A DNA stretch of 64,000 nucleotides from an uncultured Peptostreptococcus sp. (GTDB lineage Bacteria > Bacillota > Clostridia > Peptostreptococcales > Peptostreptococcaceae). Below the pieces are notes generated by a model that saw nothing but the letters and a program-made list of their open reading frames with translations, did not search any database and was not told where the DNA came from. The first letter of the stretch is position 1. Each line of letters begins with the position of its first letter. A program made the translations under genes and the position numbers. The stretch lies in the NCBI GenBank assembly GCA_900759325.1, contig CAAEUW010000014.1, positions 38,491-102,490 of the forward strand, given 5' to 3'. Below are positions 41,498 to 50,350 of this stretch, piece by piece.

Positions 41498-43777
41498 CTA
41501 ACTTATATACTCGTCTGACTTTTGATTGAACTTATTTATCAAAATTATAATTATAGGTATCAATAAATAAATTGAATCTGTAGCCGCCGCAATTATACCA
41601 GAATCATTTACTAGTAGAGTCACAAGACAACCAATTACTATAGCCAGGTATCCCTTGTATACTATCTTGTACCTTTCCTTCATATGGCTAAAGTGCCTAT
41701 TTGGTCTAAATATAGTAAAGCCTAGTATCAATAGACCTACAAGGAGAATATTAACCCATACTGTAGTCTGGGCTAGCTGTACGTTCATTTCTATTTTTCT
41801 AGCAAATACAGTTACTATCTCCATAGGGCCATTTGCAATTACCTGACTTACAAAGTTACCCAAGTGAGAACCCAAGCCCAAGATAATATCAGCAGCAGCA
41901 AATGCTACTACAATCAGGCCTGTTACAGCTACAACAAGTACCGACTTCTTAAAGTCAATCTTAACTCCACATATTAACAAGAAGAAGGCTATATAGGCAA
42001 TGGACTCTGAAATTGCCCCACCTACATTTGCACCCATACTAGGGTAGGCAGATGTAATTAAAACTACAATTAGGAATATTGCAACCCATGGCTTAGGTAT
42101 CTTTCTATACTCGAGAAGTATGGCAATACCCAGTATAGCACTACCTATGGTTGCACCCTCGTATTCATTACCTATACCATAGTACCTTGCACCTATCATA
42201 GGATCATAGCTCATTATATTACTCTGCATCAAAGGTGTTGATATTACGGAGTCTATCACTATTAGGAGGATCATCAAAATTGAGAAAAATCCTACCTGTT
42301 TAAGGTCATCATTTTTAAATAGTCTATTACCTAGTATATATAGCAAGAAAGTCATGAATACTATGGCCAGGGTAATCTGGACCTGACTTCCAGGCCTCAA
42401 AATAGGCGCTGATAAAAATGCTAGAGGCATAATTAGGCCCAACTTGACCATTTCCTTCAAAAAGTTCAAAATATTCTTCTTATGTTTCTTTGGTAGCTTG
42501 TCCCTCTGCCATAGGGCTAGGGCTCCTAAAATCCAAGAAATCGAAATAACTGCTACATATATATTTATGATAGACATCCTAATAGATGATATTGCTACAA
42601 TCTTATTATATTCCTTGGCCATGTAGTCGTCCCTATTAGCCATAGCCTTATTAGTCAACTGGCGACCTACCATTTCATTATTCTTTAATCCGAACCTGCT
42701 TAAGATGTCTACGCCCATATCTAAGTTGGCAAAAAGTCCTATCCTCCTAGTTGTTGAAGAAAAAAGTAGACCCTTCCCTGAATCAGACATATCAAATCTT
42801 ACTAAAGGCGCCAAGCGTCTATTATTAGCATAGTCTAGCTTGCTCGGAAAGGACCCTAGTATATAGATTGTGTCATTTTTACCAGCCATCTTAAATACGT
42901 ATTCAATATAGTCACTTATCTTATTGTAGACCCTATACTTCATCCTTGTATAGGTCTTGCTATTTAGGTTGACCTTATACTCGTCTAGCCTATAGGTATC
43001 ACCTAGATTAACCATCAAAAGGTCTGACTTTGCATAATATTTCTTAGTTTCTTCTTTTAGCTTATTGTAATCAGTCGAGATACCAAACGGGAATGACTGG
43101 TCCTTCTTGTTGATAAAGTCCACATTTCCATCTTCTACCCTACCCCTAGAATCCATGACCATAAGGGCAAAGTCCCTATTTTTTATTTCCTGACCAGTAA
43201 GCATATCGTAGTAATCACTATTTCCAAGCACACTTATCTTTTTTCCATTAGTGGTTAGGGTGTCACCCAGGTATCCCATTTTGGACTTAAACTCACCATC
43301 AGCTTGGTTATACTGGTCTAGGTTGTTAATGCTCAAAAGGTTAATCTTTTTTGGAGACTGACCGGTAGCATAATTGTATAGGTCCTTATTATCTAACTGA
43401 CTAAAGTTAACAGGTGTATCTGGAAGGATATTAACCCTCCCAGTAGCACCCATGCTAGCATAGTTTCTCCTATCATCATAGCCCTTGTCACCCCTGATAT
43501 TCATCATGCCAAGATAACCACTATTTTCTAGCTTATTTGCCAAAAACTTTATATTCTTAAAGTTATCGTAATTTGTCCTATTTAAGTCAATAAGTATTAC
43601 CTTGCCCTTATTCTTGGCAGTATTGTTGTCGGCCTTTGGATCAAGCTCCCCCTTGGTCATTGCCTGCTCAGTAGCAAATACAGATTCCTCTGACTTAGAC
43701 CCTGCTGCAAGGCTAGGCCCTACTAGGCTAAGTACCAAGACAAGAGACACTATAAAGGCTAAAGTCTTTTTAAACAT
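41498..43777 (-). CDS. Large membrane protein with extracytoplasmic alkaline-phosphatase-like domain
   Basis: A 759-residue protein of unknown function. A signal peptide (about 1-25, ending SLAAG) precedes a ~375-residue extracytoplasmic domain. Its last part (RLAPLVRFDM...GLLFSSTTRRIGLFANLDMGVDILSRFGL) resembles the C-terminal segment of alkaline phosphatase/sulfatase-fold proteins, but I cannot find the metal-site Asp/His set, so catalysis is doubtful. The second half has about 10-11 membrane helices and a conserved-looking ARYYGIGNEYEGATIGSAI stretch, which I have seen in other Firmicute membrane proteins of unknown role. It sits between ireB and ruvX, with 17 bp on the downstream side. 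Confidence 0.75.
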   Translation of the reverse strand: MFKKTLAFIVSLVLVLSLVGPSLAAGSKSEESVFATEQAMTKGELDPKADNNTAKNKGKVILIDLNRTNYDNFKNIKFLANKLENSGYLGMMNIRGDKGYDDRRNYASMGATGRVNILPDTPVNFSQLDNKDLYNYATGQSPKKINLLSINNLDQYNQADGEFKSKMGYLGDTLTTNGKKISVLGNSDYYDMLTGQEIKNRDFALMVMDSRGRVEDGNVDFINKKDQSFPFGISTDYNKLKEETKKYYAKSDLLMVNLGDTYRLDEYKVNLNSKTYTRMKYRVYNKISDYIEYVFKMAGKNDTIYILGSFPSKLDYANNRRLAPLVRFDMSDSGKGLLFSSTTRRIGLFANLDMGVDILSRFGLKNNEMVGRQLTNKAMANRDDYMAKEYNKIVAISSIRMSIINIYVAVISISWILGALALWQRDKLPKKHKKNILNFLKEMVKLGLIMPLAFLSAPILRPGSQVQITLAIVFMTFLLYILGNRLFKNDDLKQVGFFSILMILLIVIDSVISTPLMQSNIMSYDPMIGARYYGIGNEYEGATIGSAILGIAILLEYRKIPKPWVAIFLIVVLITSAYPSMGANVGGAISESIAYIAFFLLICGVKIDFKKSVLVVAVTGLIVVAFAAADIILGLGSHLGNFVSQVIANGPMEIVTVFARKIEMNVQLAQTTVWVNILLVGLLILGFTIFRPNRHFSHMKERYKIVYKGYLAIVIGCLVTLLVNDSGIIAAATDSIYLLIPIIIILINKFNQKSDEYIS

Positions 43778-43784
43778 ATAACAT

Positions 43785-44045
43785 TTACTCCTCTATGTTC
43801 AAATACTTAGTTATTACTTCTTCTAGGATTTCATCCCTTTCAAACCTCTTGATTGCCACCCTGGCATTCTTATAGCTTGTGATATAGCTTGAATCTCCAG
43901 ATAATATATATCCTATTATCTGGTTTACAGGATTATAGCCCTTTTCTATCAAAGCATTATATACATACTCTATAGTCTGAGCTACACTCATTTTGTCCTG
44001 GTTGACTGTTTCAAACTGAACTGTGTATTCTAATTTTTTTTCCAT
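43785..44045 (-). CDS. ireB: IreB family regulatory phosphoprotein
   Basis: An 86-residue protein of the IreB (DUF965) family. In Enterococcus, IreB is a substrate of the PASTA kinase IreK and tunes cephalosporin tolerance. The sequence EKGYNPVNQIIGYILSGDSSYITSYKNARVAIKRFERDEILEE is the family core; the N-terminal TVQFETVNQDKMSVAQTIEYVY contains a conserved threonine/serine region near the known phosphosites. AGGAGG before ATG 44045. It lies 17 bp after alaS, the usual order in Firmicutes. No PASTA kinase is in the window. Confidence 0.95.
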   Translation of the reverse strand: MEKKLEYTVQFETVNQDKMSVAQTIEYVYNALIEKGYNPVNQIIGYILSGDSSYITSYKNARVAIKRFERDEILEEVITKYLNIEE

Positions 44046-44062
44046 AAATAACCCTCCTTACA

Positions 44063-46699
44063 CTATTTAATCTGTGACTCAACCACCTTCTGCGCACTTG
44101 CTAGCGCCTGGTCTATCATAGTCTTGTCACTACCACCGGCCTGGGCCATGTTAGGTCTACCACCGCCCTTACCTCCAGCGATTTTTGCAACTTCCCTAAC
44201 TATGTTGCCCGCATGGGCTCCCTTGTCAATAGCATCCTTACTAGCAGTTGCTACAAAGTTAATCTTGTCTCCCGCTACATTCGCTAGGACTACAACACTT
44301 GTTCCTAGCTTGTCTCTAAGGTTATCAGCTACCTCTCTTAGGGTATCCATATCCATATCTTCATACTTAGCTGTTAGAAGCTTAACCCCCTTGATATCAA
44401 GGCTATCCTCTAGGGCATTCCCCGCATTCTGCATACTCATCTTTGATTTAAGATCGTGTGCTTCTTTTTCTAACTGCTTATTTTCATCGACTAATGAATT
44501 AGCCTTAGCAACTAGGTTATCTTCCCTTGTCTTCATTATATCACTAATACTATTAATTAGCGAATCTTTTGCAAGTATATACTGGTATACTGCCCTTCCT
44601 GTGATGGCTTCAATTCTTCTAACTCCGGCTGCAACACCACCCTCAGATAATATCTTAAACATACCTACCTGTGATGTATTGTCTAGGTGGGTACCACCAC
44701 ACAATTCAACTGAACAGTCACCCATCTTTACAACTCTTACCTCTTCACCATACTTTTCTCCAAATAGGGCCATGGCACCCATAGCTCTTGCTTCATTTAT
44801 ATTCATTACCTCAGCAGTAACTGGGTGAGCCTCTAGAATAAATTCATTTACCATTGCTTCAACCCTGCTAATTTCTTCCTTAGTCATTGCTTCAAAGTGT
44901 GTTATATCAAATCTTAGCCTATCTGGTTCAACTAGAGAACCCGCCTGGTTTACATGGTCGCCTAGTACCTCCTTTAGGGCCTTGTGCAGTAGGTGGGTAG
45001 CCGTATGATTTCTAGCTGCATCCATTCTTAGGGTCTTGTCTACCCTTGTTTCTACCTTTTCACCCTTGCTTAGATACCCACTTACAAGTCTACCAATATG
45101 CTTGATGCTTCCATTAGCCCCCTTCAAAGTATCTTCAACTTCAAATAGGCCTGTATCACCTAGTATCTGGCCCTTATCACCAACCTGGCCACCACCATTA
45201 GGATAGAAACTTGTTTCATCTAAGATTATAGCTGCTTCAATACCCTCTTCAACTACGTCAACCAAGACATTGTCAACTACCATAGCCTTAATTTCTGAAG
45301 TCTTAACTAACTTTTGGTAACCATCAAAACTTGAGCTTGCATCCTCAAGTGATGTTAGAGGGTCTTCCTTCCATGCATCACCTTCCGTGTTACCTCTTGC
45401 TGCCCTAGCCCTATCCTTCTGGGCTTGCATTTCTCTTTCAAATCCATCTGTATCTACCTTTAGACCCTCGTCCTCAAGTATTTCCATAGTAAGGTCTAGA
45501 GGGAAGCCATATGTATCATAAAGCTTGAAGGCCTGTTCTCCTGATATAGTGTCTCCACCACCAGCAAGAAGCTCCTCTGTATATGATTTCAAGATTTCTA
45601 GTCCCTGCTCTAAAGTTTCACCAAACTTTTCTTCTTCTATTCCAATTACCTTCTTGATATAGTCCTTCTTTTCAATCAATTCTGGATAGGCCTGACCGCA
45701 AGTATCAAATACCACCTCTACTAAATCATTTAGGAAATCTCCCTCAATTCCAAGTAACCTACCATGACGAGCAGCCCTTCTCAATAGTCTCCTAAGTACA
45801 TAACCCCTACCTTCATTTGATGGTAGTATACCATCACCTACCATAAAGGCAACAGACCTTATATGGTCAGTTATTATTCTTACAGACTTGTCCTTCTTTG
45901 AATCCTGACCATAAGTGATACCTGCTAGCTGACATACCCTATTTAGGACTGACTTTATAGTGTCAACTTCGAAAATAGTATCGACTTCCTGCATTATACA
46001 GGCCATTCTTTCTAGACCCATGCCTGTATCTATATTCTTATGCTCTAATTCTCCATAAGAACCATCTTCTTTTCTATCAAACTGCGTAAACACTAGGTTC
46101 CAGAACTCTAAAAACCTGTCACAGTCACAGCCTGGCTTACAGTCTTCACAACCACAACCATACTTTTCACCCTTATCAAAGTATATTTCTGTACAAGGTC
46201 CACATGGTCCTAGGCCTATTTCCCAGAAGTTGTCATCCTTGCCTAGTCTGACTATTTTTTCTTCAGGGAAGCCTATCATATCTTTCCATAGGTCATAAGC
46301 CTCATCATCGCTTTCGTATACAGTTACCCACAACTTTTCTTCTGGTATTTCAAGCCACTCAGTTATAAATTCCCAGGCCCAAGTAATAGCATCCTTCTTG
46401 AAGTAATCACCGAAAGAGAAATTACCCATCATTTCAAAGAAGGTAGCATGCCTAGCTGTTACACCTACATTTTCTATATCACCAGTTCTGATACACTTCT
46501 GAACTGTTGACATCCTTTTCTTTGGTGGTATCTCAACACCTGAAAAATAGTTTTTCAAAGGTGCCATACCAGAGTTTATCAACAACAAAGACTTGTCGTT
46601 GCTAGGAACCAAAGAATGCGACTTGGCTATATAATGATCCTTTGATTCAAAAAATTTAGTAAACCTACTTCTTATTTCGTTTAATCCCAACTTTTCCAT
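44063..46699 (-). CDS. alaS: Alanyl-tRNA synthetase
   Basis: Class II synthetase of 878 residues charging tRNA-Ala. Aminoacylation domain with MAPLKNYFSGVEIPPKKRM, RTGDIENVGVTARHATFFEMMGNFSFGDYF and LLRRAARHGRLLG; editing domain with HTATHLLHKAL and CGGTHLDNTSQ (zinc ligands); C-terminal DHHA1 domain with KGGGRPNMAQAGG. Full length for bacteria. The cysteine-rich CGCEDCKPGCDC insertion near 180 is common in Clostridial AlaRS. Expression is controlled by the T-box upstream. Followed by ireB. Confidence 0.98.
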   Translation of the reverse strand: MEKLGLNEIRSRFTKFFESKDHYIAKSHSLVPSNDKSLLLINSGMAPLKNYFSGVEIPPKKRMSTVQKCIRTGDIENVGVTARHATFFEMMGNFSFGDYFKKDAITWAWEFITEWLEIPEEKLWVTVYESDDEAYDLWKDMIGFPEEKIVRLGKDDNFWEIGLGPCGPCTEIYFDKGEKYGCGCEDCKPGCDCDRFLEFWNLVFTQFDRKEDGSYGELEHKNIDTGMGLERMACIMQEVDTIFEVDTIKSVLNRVCQLAGITYGQDSKKDKSVRIITDHIRSVAFMVGDGILPSNEGRGYVLRRLLRRAARHGRLLGIEGDFLNDLVEVVFDTCGQAYPELIEKKDYIKKVIGIEEEKFGETLEQGLEILKSYTEELLAGGGDTISGEQAFKLYDTYGFPLDLTMEILEDEGLKVDTDGFEREMQAQKDRARAARGNTEGDAWKEDPLTSLEDASSSFDGYQKLVKTSEIKAMVVDNVLVDVVEEGIEAAIILDETSFYPNGGGQVGDKGQILGDTGLFEVEDTLKGANGSIKHIGRLVSGYLSKGEKVETRVDKTLRMDAARNHTATHLLHKALKEVLGDHVNQAGSLVEPDRLRFDITHFEAMTKEEISRVEAMVNEFILEAHPVTAEVMNINEARAMGAMALFGEKYGEEVRVVKMGDCSVELCGGTHLDNTSQVGMFKILSEGGVAAGVRRIEAITGRAVYQYILAKDSLINSISDIMKTREDNLVAKANSLVDENKQLEKEAHDLKSKMSMQNAGNALEDSLDIKGVKLLTAKYEDMDMDTLREVADNLRDKLGTSVVVLANVAGDKINFVATASKDAIDKGAHAGNIVREVAKIAGGKGGGRPNMAQAGGSDKTMIDQALASAQKVVESQIK

Positions 46700-46748
46700 A
46701 ACTTTCCTCCATATGAATTATTTTAAATTTACAGGATATGTTTTTAAT

Positions 46749-47023
46749 AAAAAAAGCCCACTCCTGTATAAACTACAGGGGCGAGCTTGTATTCGCGGTA
46801 CCACCCTGATTATCACAAATTGTGACATCTTCATTAGCATTAACGCAGCATCACGTCTCAATGTACTACTATTTCCAAAGAGCTACTCCGGGACTGCTTC
46901 ACAGCCTGTATCTGGGGTATTTCCACCGACAACCCCTCTCTACAAGACCTTGGACTCCTACTACTTCCCATCCTCGTATTTAAATCCTTATTTTGATCCT
47001 GGCCACTTGGCCTTAAACTTAAT
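46749..47023 (-). promoter_or_regulatory. T-box riboswitch leader of alaS
   Basis: Minus strand contains the T-box sequence AGGGTGGTACCGCG (46806-46793), which pairs with the uncharged tRNA acceptor end, directly followed by a terminator (GCCC-CTGTA / TACAG-GGGC arms, 46784-46754) and a T-run at 46752-46746. Upstream lie stem I elements (AGAGAG, GGTTGTCGGTGGAAA region). A GCA at 46897-46895 in a GTGAAGCAGTCCC context is a candidate alanine specifier, but I did not fold the stem to prove it. Senses uncharged tRNA-Ala to allow alaS read-through. Confidence 0.93.
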
Positions 47024-47029
47024 ACCTAT

Positions 47030-47058
47030 ATATTACAATAAAAATTATAATTTTTCAA
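47030..47058 (-). promoter_or_regulatory. Promoter of the T-box/alaS transcript
   Basis: Minus strand TTGAAA (47058-47053), 17-bp spacer, TAATAT (47035-47030). Confidence 0.65.
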
Positions 47059-47206
47059 TACTTTCTGCTTATTTTGACTTCAACTTTTTAATTTAATTTC
47101 AACATTTTGTTGCTATCTAAAAAATTGAGCACGTAATATTGCCTTTCTCTTATTTGAATCCCCAGTAGGCCTTGCTTAACCACCCAAACTTTCAAGTGTA
47201 GCTAGC

Positions 47207-48259
47207 CTATACTATGATACCCCCACCAAGGAGCCTATCTTCAGAATAGAATACCACACTCTGGCCACTTGTTATAGCTCTCTGAGGCTCTTCAAAGTCA
47301 ACCCTGACCAAACCCTGACCAATATATGTCACTTCAGCCTTGGCAGGTTTAGCTGCATACCTTACCTTGGCATAAACACATATAGGTCCACTTACTTCCT
47401 CCTGAGTCCATTCGACAAAGTTTACATCCCTTGCAATAAGGCTTGTCTTAAATAGGTCATCATTATCCCCAAGAACAATAGACTTATCCTGGCCATTAAT
47501 ATCAACCACATATGTTGGTTTACCAAAGGTTATACCAAGCCCCTTCCTCTGGCCTATAGTATAGCTAATAATACCCTTATGCTTTCCTAGAATCTTACCT
47601 GACTTATCTACAAAGTTACCAGCATCTATCTTCTTGTTGGAATTTTCCTTCAAGAAGCCTTCATAGTCATGGTCTGGTATAAAGCATATATCCTGGCTAT
47701 CTGGCTTATTATGAACCTCTAGACCAATTTCTTTAGCTATCTGCCTAATAGTATTCTTATCATATCTGCCAATTGGAAATAGGGTCTTAGCCAGCTTTTC
47801 CTGGTTAAGGTTATAAAGGACATAGGTTTGGTCCTTGCTATCACTTGATGCCTTCCTTATTTCATACTTGCCACTTGTCTCATTAAATTCCACAAGGGCA
47901 TAGTGGCCAGTTGCTACATAGTCACAACCTAGGTCCTTGGCCTTGTCGAATAAAAGCCCAAATTTAATGGTCTTATTGCAAAAAACACATGGATTTGGTG
48001 TCTTCCCCTCAAAATACTCATCTATAAAATTGTCCACAACTTGACCCTTAAAGTCATCCTTGAAATCTAGAACATAGTGGTCGATATTCAATCTTTTGCA
48101 AACTGCCTTAGCATCCTCAATTGAAGTATCCTTACTTTCATTCTTAAAGTCCCATAAGTCCATAGTTGCACCAACAACCTCATAACCTTCCTTTTGTAGT
48201 AGGTAGGCGGCTACCGAACTATCCACACCACCACTCATACCCAATAAAACTCTTTTCAT
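47207..48259 (-). CDS. mnmA: tRNA-specific 2-thiouridylase MnmA
   Basis: Thiolates U34 of Lys, Glu and Gln tRNAs in an ATP-dependent reaction; 350 residues. PP-loop LLGMSGGVDSSVAAYLL at the N-terminus, CVFCNKTIKFG near 97-107 (catalytic Cys), ATGHYA, KPDSQDICFIPD with the second catalytic Cys near 200, and ISYTIGQRKGLGI. GGAGGA before ATG 48259. The sulfur donor cysteine desulfurase normally encoded just upstream is missing from this neighbourhood. Confidence 0.97.
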   Translation of the reverse strand: MKRVLLGMSGGVDSSVAAYLLQKEGYEVVGATMDLWDFKNESKDTSIEDAKAVCKRLNIDHYVLDFKDDFKGQVVDNFIDEYFEGKTPNPCVFCNKTIKFGLLFDKAKDLGCDYVATGHYALVEFNETSGKYEIRKASSDSKDQTYVLYNLNQEKLAKTLFPIGRYDKNTIRQIAKEIGLEVHNKPDSQDICFIPDHDYEGFLKENSNKKIDAGNFVDKSGKILGKHKGIISYTIGQRKGLGITFGKPTYVVDINGQDKSIVLGDNDDLFKTSLIARDVNFVEWTQEEVSGPICVYAKVRYAAKPAKAEVTYIGQGLVRVDFEEPQRAITSGQSVVFYSEDRLLGGGIIV

Positions 48260-48335
48260 CTTTCCTCCAAAATCCTAATAAACTCAAAAGAAGAGCTCTA
48301 GGCCCTTCTTTTTATCGATAAAATATATTTAAGAG

Positions 48336-48800
48336 TTATTTAATTTCTCTCATTTTTAAAGTAATGTCATCTTCCCTGTAATTGAAGTTTGAATTGTAAT
48401 CATCTACCATATCCTGTAAGGATATAGACATTGTAACATCCTCTATTGCCTGCTTGATCCTAGCCCATACATACCTAGTTGAACATGAATCAAAATTCTT
48501 ACAGGCATCTTCATCCAACAAGCATTCCGTAAAGGCCATATCCCCTTCTAATACTCTTAAGATATCTGCTACAGTTATTTCAGATGCAGGCTTAGAAAGG
48601 AAGTAACCTCCTTGAGCCCCTCTTACACTCTTGACCAAGCCGGCCTTTTTAAGTGATGAGAAAATCTGTTCTAAATACTGGTCTGATATCTCTTGCCTAT
48701 TTGCAATATACTTTAGAGGAACTGGATCCTTTTCATTGCCACTGACAGCTAGTTCAAACATTGCCTTTAAACCGTACTTACCCTTAGTCGAAAGCTTCAT
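48336..48800 (-). CDS. Rrf2 family transcriptional regulator, IscR-like with three cysteines
   Basis: A 154-residue Rrf2 regulator. Winged helix MKLSTKGKYGLKAMFELA through ISDQYLEQIFSSLKKAGLVKSVRGAQGGYFLSKP; then a cysteine motif C-x6-C-x5-C (ECLLDEDACKNFDSC) like the [2Fe-2S]-binding loop of IscR. This argues for Fe-S sensing rather than CymR-type cysteine sensing. The open frame extends 29 codons upstream, but AGGTG precedes the ATG at 48800, where homology begins. Own promoter (48887-48859). Normally such regulators precede nifS-nifU-mnmA; here mnmA follows directly. Confidence 0.92.
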   Translation of the reverse strand: MKLSTKGKYGLKAMFELAVSGNEKDPVPLKYIANRQEISDQYLEQIFSSLKKAGLVKSVRGAQGGYFLSKPASEITVADILRVLEGDMAFTECLLDEDACKNFDSCSTRYVWARIKQAIEDVTMSISLQDMVDDYNSNFNYREDDITLKMREIK

Positions 48801-48858
48801 TGTTTTCACCTCTTCTGAATTAATTCCTAGTAAATTAATATGAATTAACTCTATATCT

Positions 48859-48887
48859 ATAATATTATATCCTAGTAAAAAAGTCAA
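48859..48887 (-). promoter_or_regulatory. Promoter for the Rrf2 regulator
   Basis: Minus strand TTGACT (48887-48882), 17-bp spacer, TATTAT (48864-48859). The sequence TTTACTAGGA occurs once in the spacer and again ~45 bp downstream before the SD. Confidence 0.75.
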
Positions 48888-48960
48888 GATTAAAATTTTA
48901 TTAAAATTTCAAGATTCTTTTTTATATTATTTATAAACTATCAAACCTAATCAATGTACC

Positions 48961-50232
48961 CTATTCAGCCTTCTTACCCTTAAGATAATTCATAAAGTCT
49001 CTAATCTGGCCTTCAAATTTATTGACCTGTGGCTCATAATATACCTTGTCGACCATATTGTCTGGTAGGTACTGCTGGTCTACATAGTGGTCTGGATAGG
49101 CGTGTGGATACTTATATCCCTGGCCATGTCCAAGGGCCTTTGCCCCCCTATAATGGGCATCTAAGAGGTGGCTAGGTATTTCATCCTGGACCATCCTATC
49201 TATATCTGCCAAGGCTCTGTCTACTGCAAGGTAGGCTGAATTTGACTTTGGTGCAGTAGCCAGAACTATACAAGCTTGAGCTAGGGGTATCCTTGCCTCT
49301 GGTAGGCCTAATTGCATGGCAGAATCCACACAGGCCTTAACTATTACAATGGCATTGGGATAGGCCATTCCAATATCTTCCGAAGCTATAACTAGGAGTC
49401 TTCTAATTATGCTTGCTAGGTCTCCCCCCTTAATCAAACGGGCCAAGTAGTATACAGCGGCATCTGGATCGCTACCCCTTATAGATTTTTGTAAGGCACT
49501 TAATAGGTTGTAGTGGACATCACCACTAGTGTCAAAGTTATAGCTGGTAGAAATATTTAGCTCCTCTATTACACCCATATCAATCCTAGCCCTAGCATCT
49601 TTGTCCAATCTAGACTCGCTAATTGCCAACTCCAAAATGTTTGTTGCTGACCTCATATCGCCTCCTGATGCATTCGCCATTGCCTCATAGGCATCCCTAT
49701 CACACACAAGATCTAGATTAGTATTCTCCTTGTATTTATTAACTATATTTTCGAGTCCCTTAACTATCTCATCAAGTGAAATTGACTTAAACTCCATTAC
49801 TACACTTCTACTCAAGATGGCCTTGTATACATAGTGGTATGGGTTTTCTGTCGTACTTGCTATCAAGCTTATCTGACCATTTTCTATAAATTCCAAAATT
49901 GACTGTTGTTGCTTTTTATTAAAGCTCTGAATCTCATCAATATATAGGAGTATTCCATTTTGGGCATCAAGACTACCAATGGATGCTATAACCCTCTTTA
50001 TATCATCAATAGAAGAGTTAGATGCATTGATTTTAAAAAACTTCTTATCTGCCCTGGCTGCTATTATCTCAGCCACCGTCGTCTTGCCCACACCTGGTGG
50101 ACCAAAAAATATCATATTTGGAAAATAGGCCTTTTCTATCATATTATTCAAGAGCTTACCCCTACCAATAATATGCTTTTGACCGACGACATCCTCTATC
50201 CTTGTAGGCCTATACTTATCTGCTAATGGCAT
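48961..50232 (-). CDS. rarA: Replication-associated recombination protein A (RarA/MgsA)
   Basis: AAA+ ATPase of 423 residues acting at stalled replication forks. MPLADKYRPTRIEDVVGQKHI at the start, Walker A FFGPPGVGKTTVAE near 43-55, Walker B LLYIDEIQSFNK, and the tetramerisation C-terminus with IRGSDPDAAVYYLARLIKGGD. AGGAGGAAGATATG gives the start at 50232. It follows codY after a terminator and precedes the Rrf2 gene, a common Firmicute neighbourhood (rarA-rrf2-...-mnmA-alaS). Confidence 0.97.
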   Translation of the reverse strand: MPLADKYRPTRIEDVVGQKHIIGRGKLLNNMIEKAYFPNMIFFGPPGVGKTTVAEIIAARADKKFFKINASNSSIDDIKRVIASIGSLDAQNGILLYIDEIQSFNKKQQQSILEFIENGQISLIASTTENPYHYVYKAILSRSVVMEFKSISLDEIVKGLENIVNKYKENTNLDLVCDRDAYEAMANASGGDMRSATNILELAISESRLDKDARARIDMGVIEELNISTSYNFDTSGDVHYNLLSALQKSIRGSDPDAAVYYLARLIKGGDLASIIRRLLVIASEDIGMAYPNAIVIVKACVDSAMQLGLPEARIPLAQACIVLATAPKSNSAYLAVDRALADIDRMVQDEIPSHLLDAHYRGAKALGHGQGYKYPHAYPDHYVDQQYLPDNMVDKVYYEPQVNKFEGQIRDFMNYLKGKKAE

Positions 50233-50244
50233 ATCTTCCTCCTA

Positions 50245-50283
50245 AAAAATATGGCGTCGAGGTAGTAGACCACCCTAACGCCA
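50245..50283 (-). terminator. Terminator between codY and rarA
   Basis: TGGCGT (50252-50257) and ACGCCA (50278-50283) arms with inner GGGTGGT/ACTACC-type pairing; minus-strand read-out is TATTTTTTAGGAGG, so its T-run directly abuts the rarA SD. Confidence 0.75.
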
Positions 50284-50350
50284 CTTTTAACATACATAAT
50301 ATATACTGGTAGCTTACAAGCAATCACTTGCATAGCTTTATTATATATTT

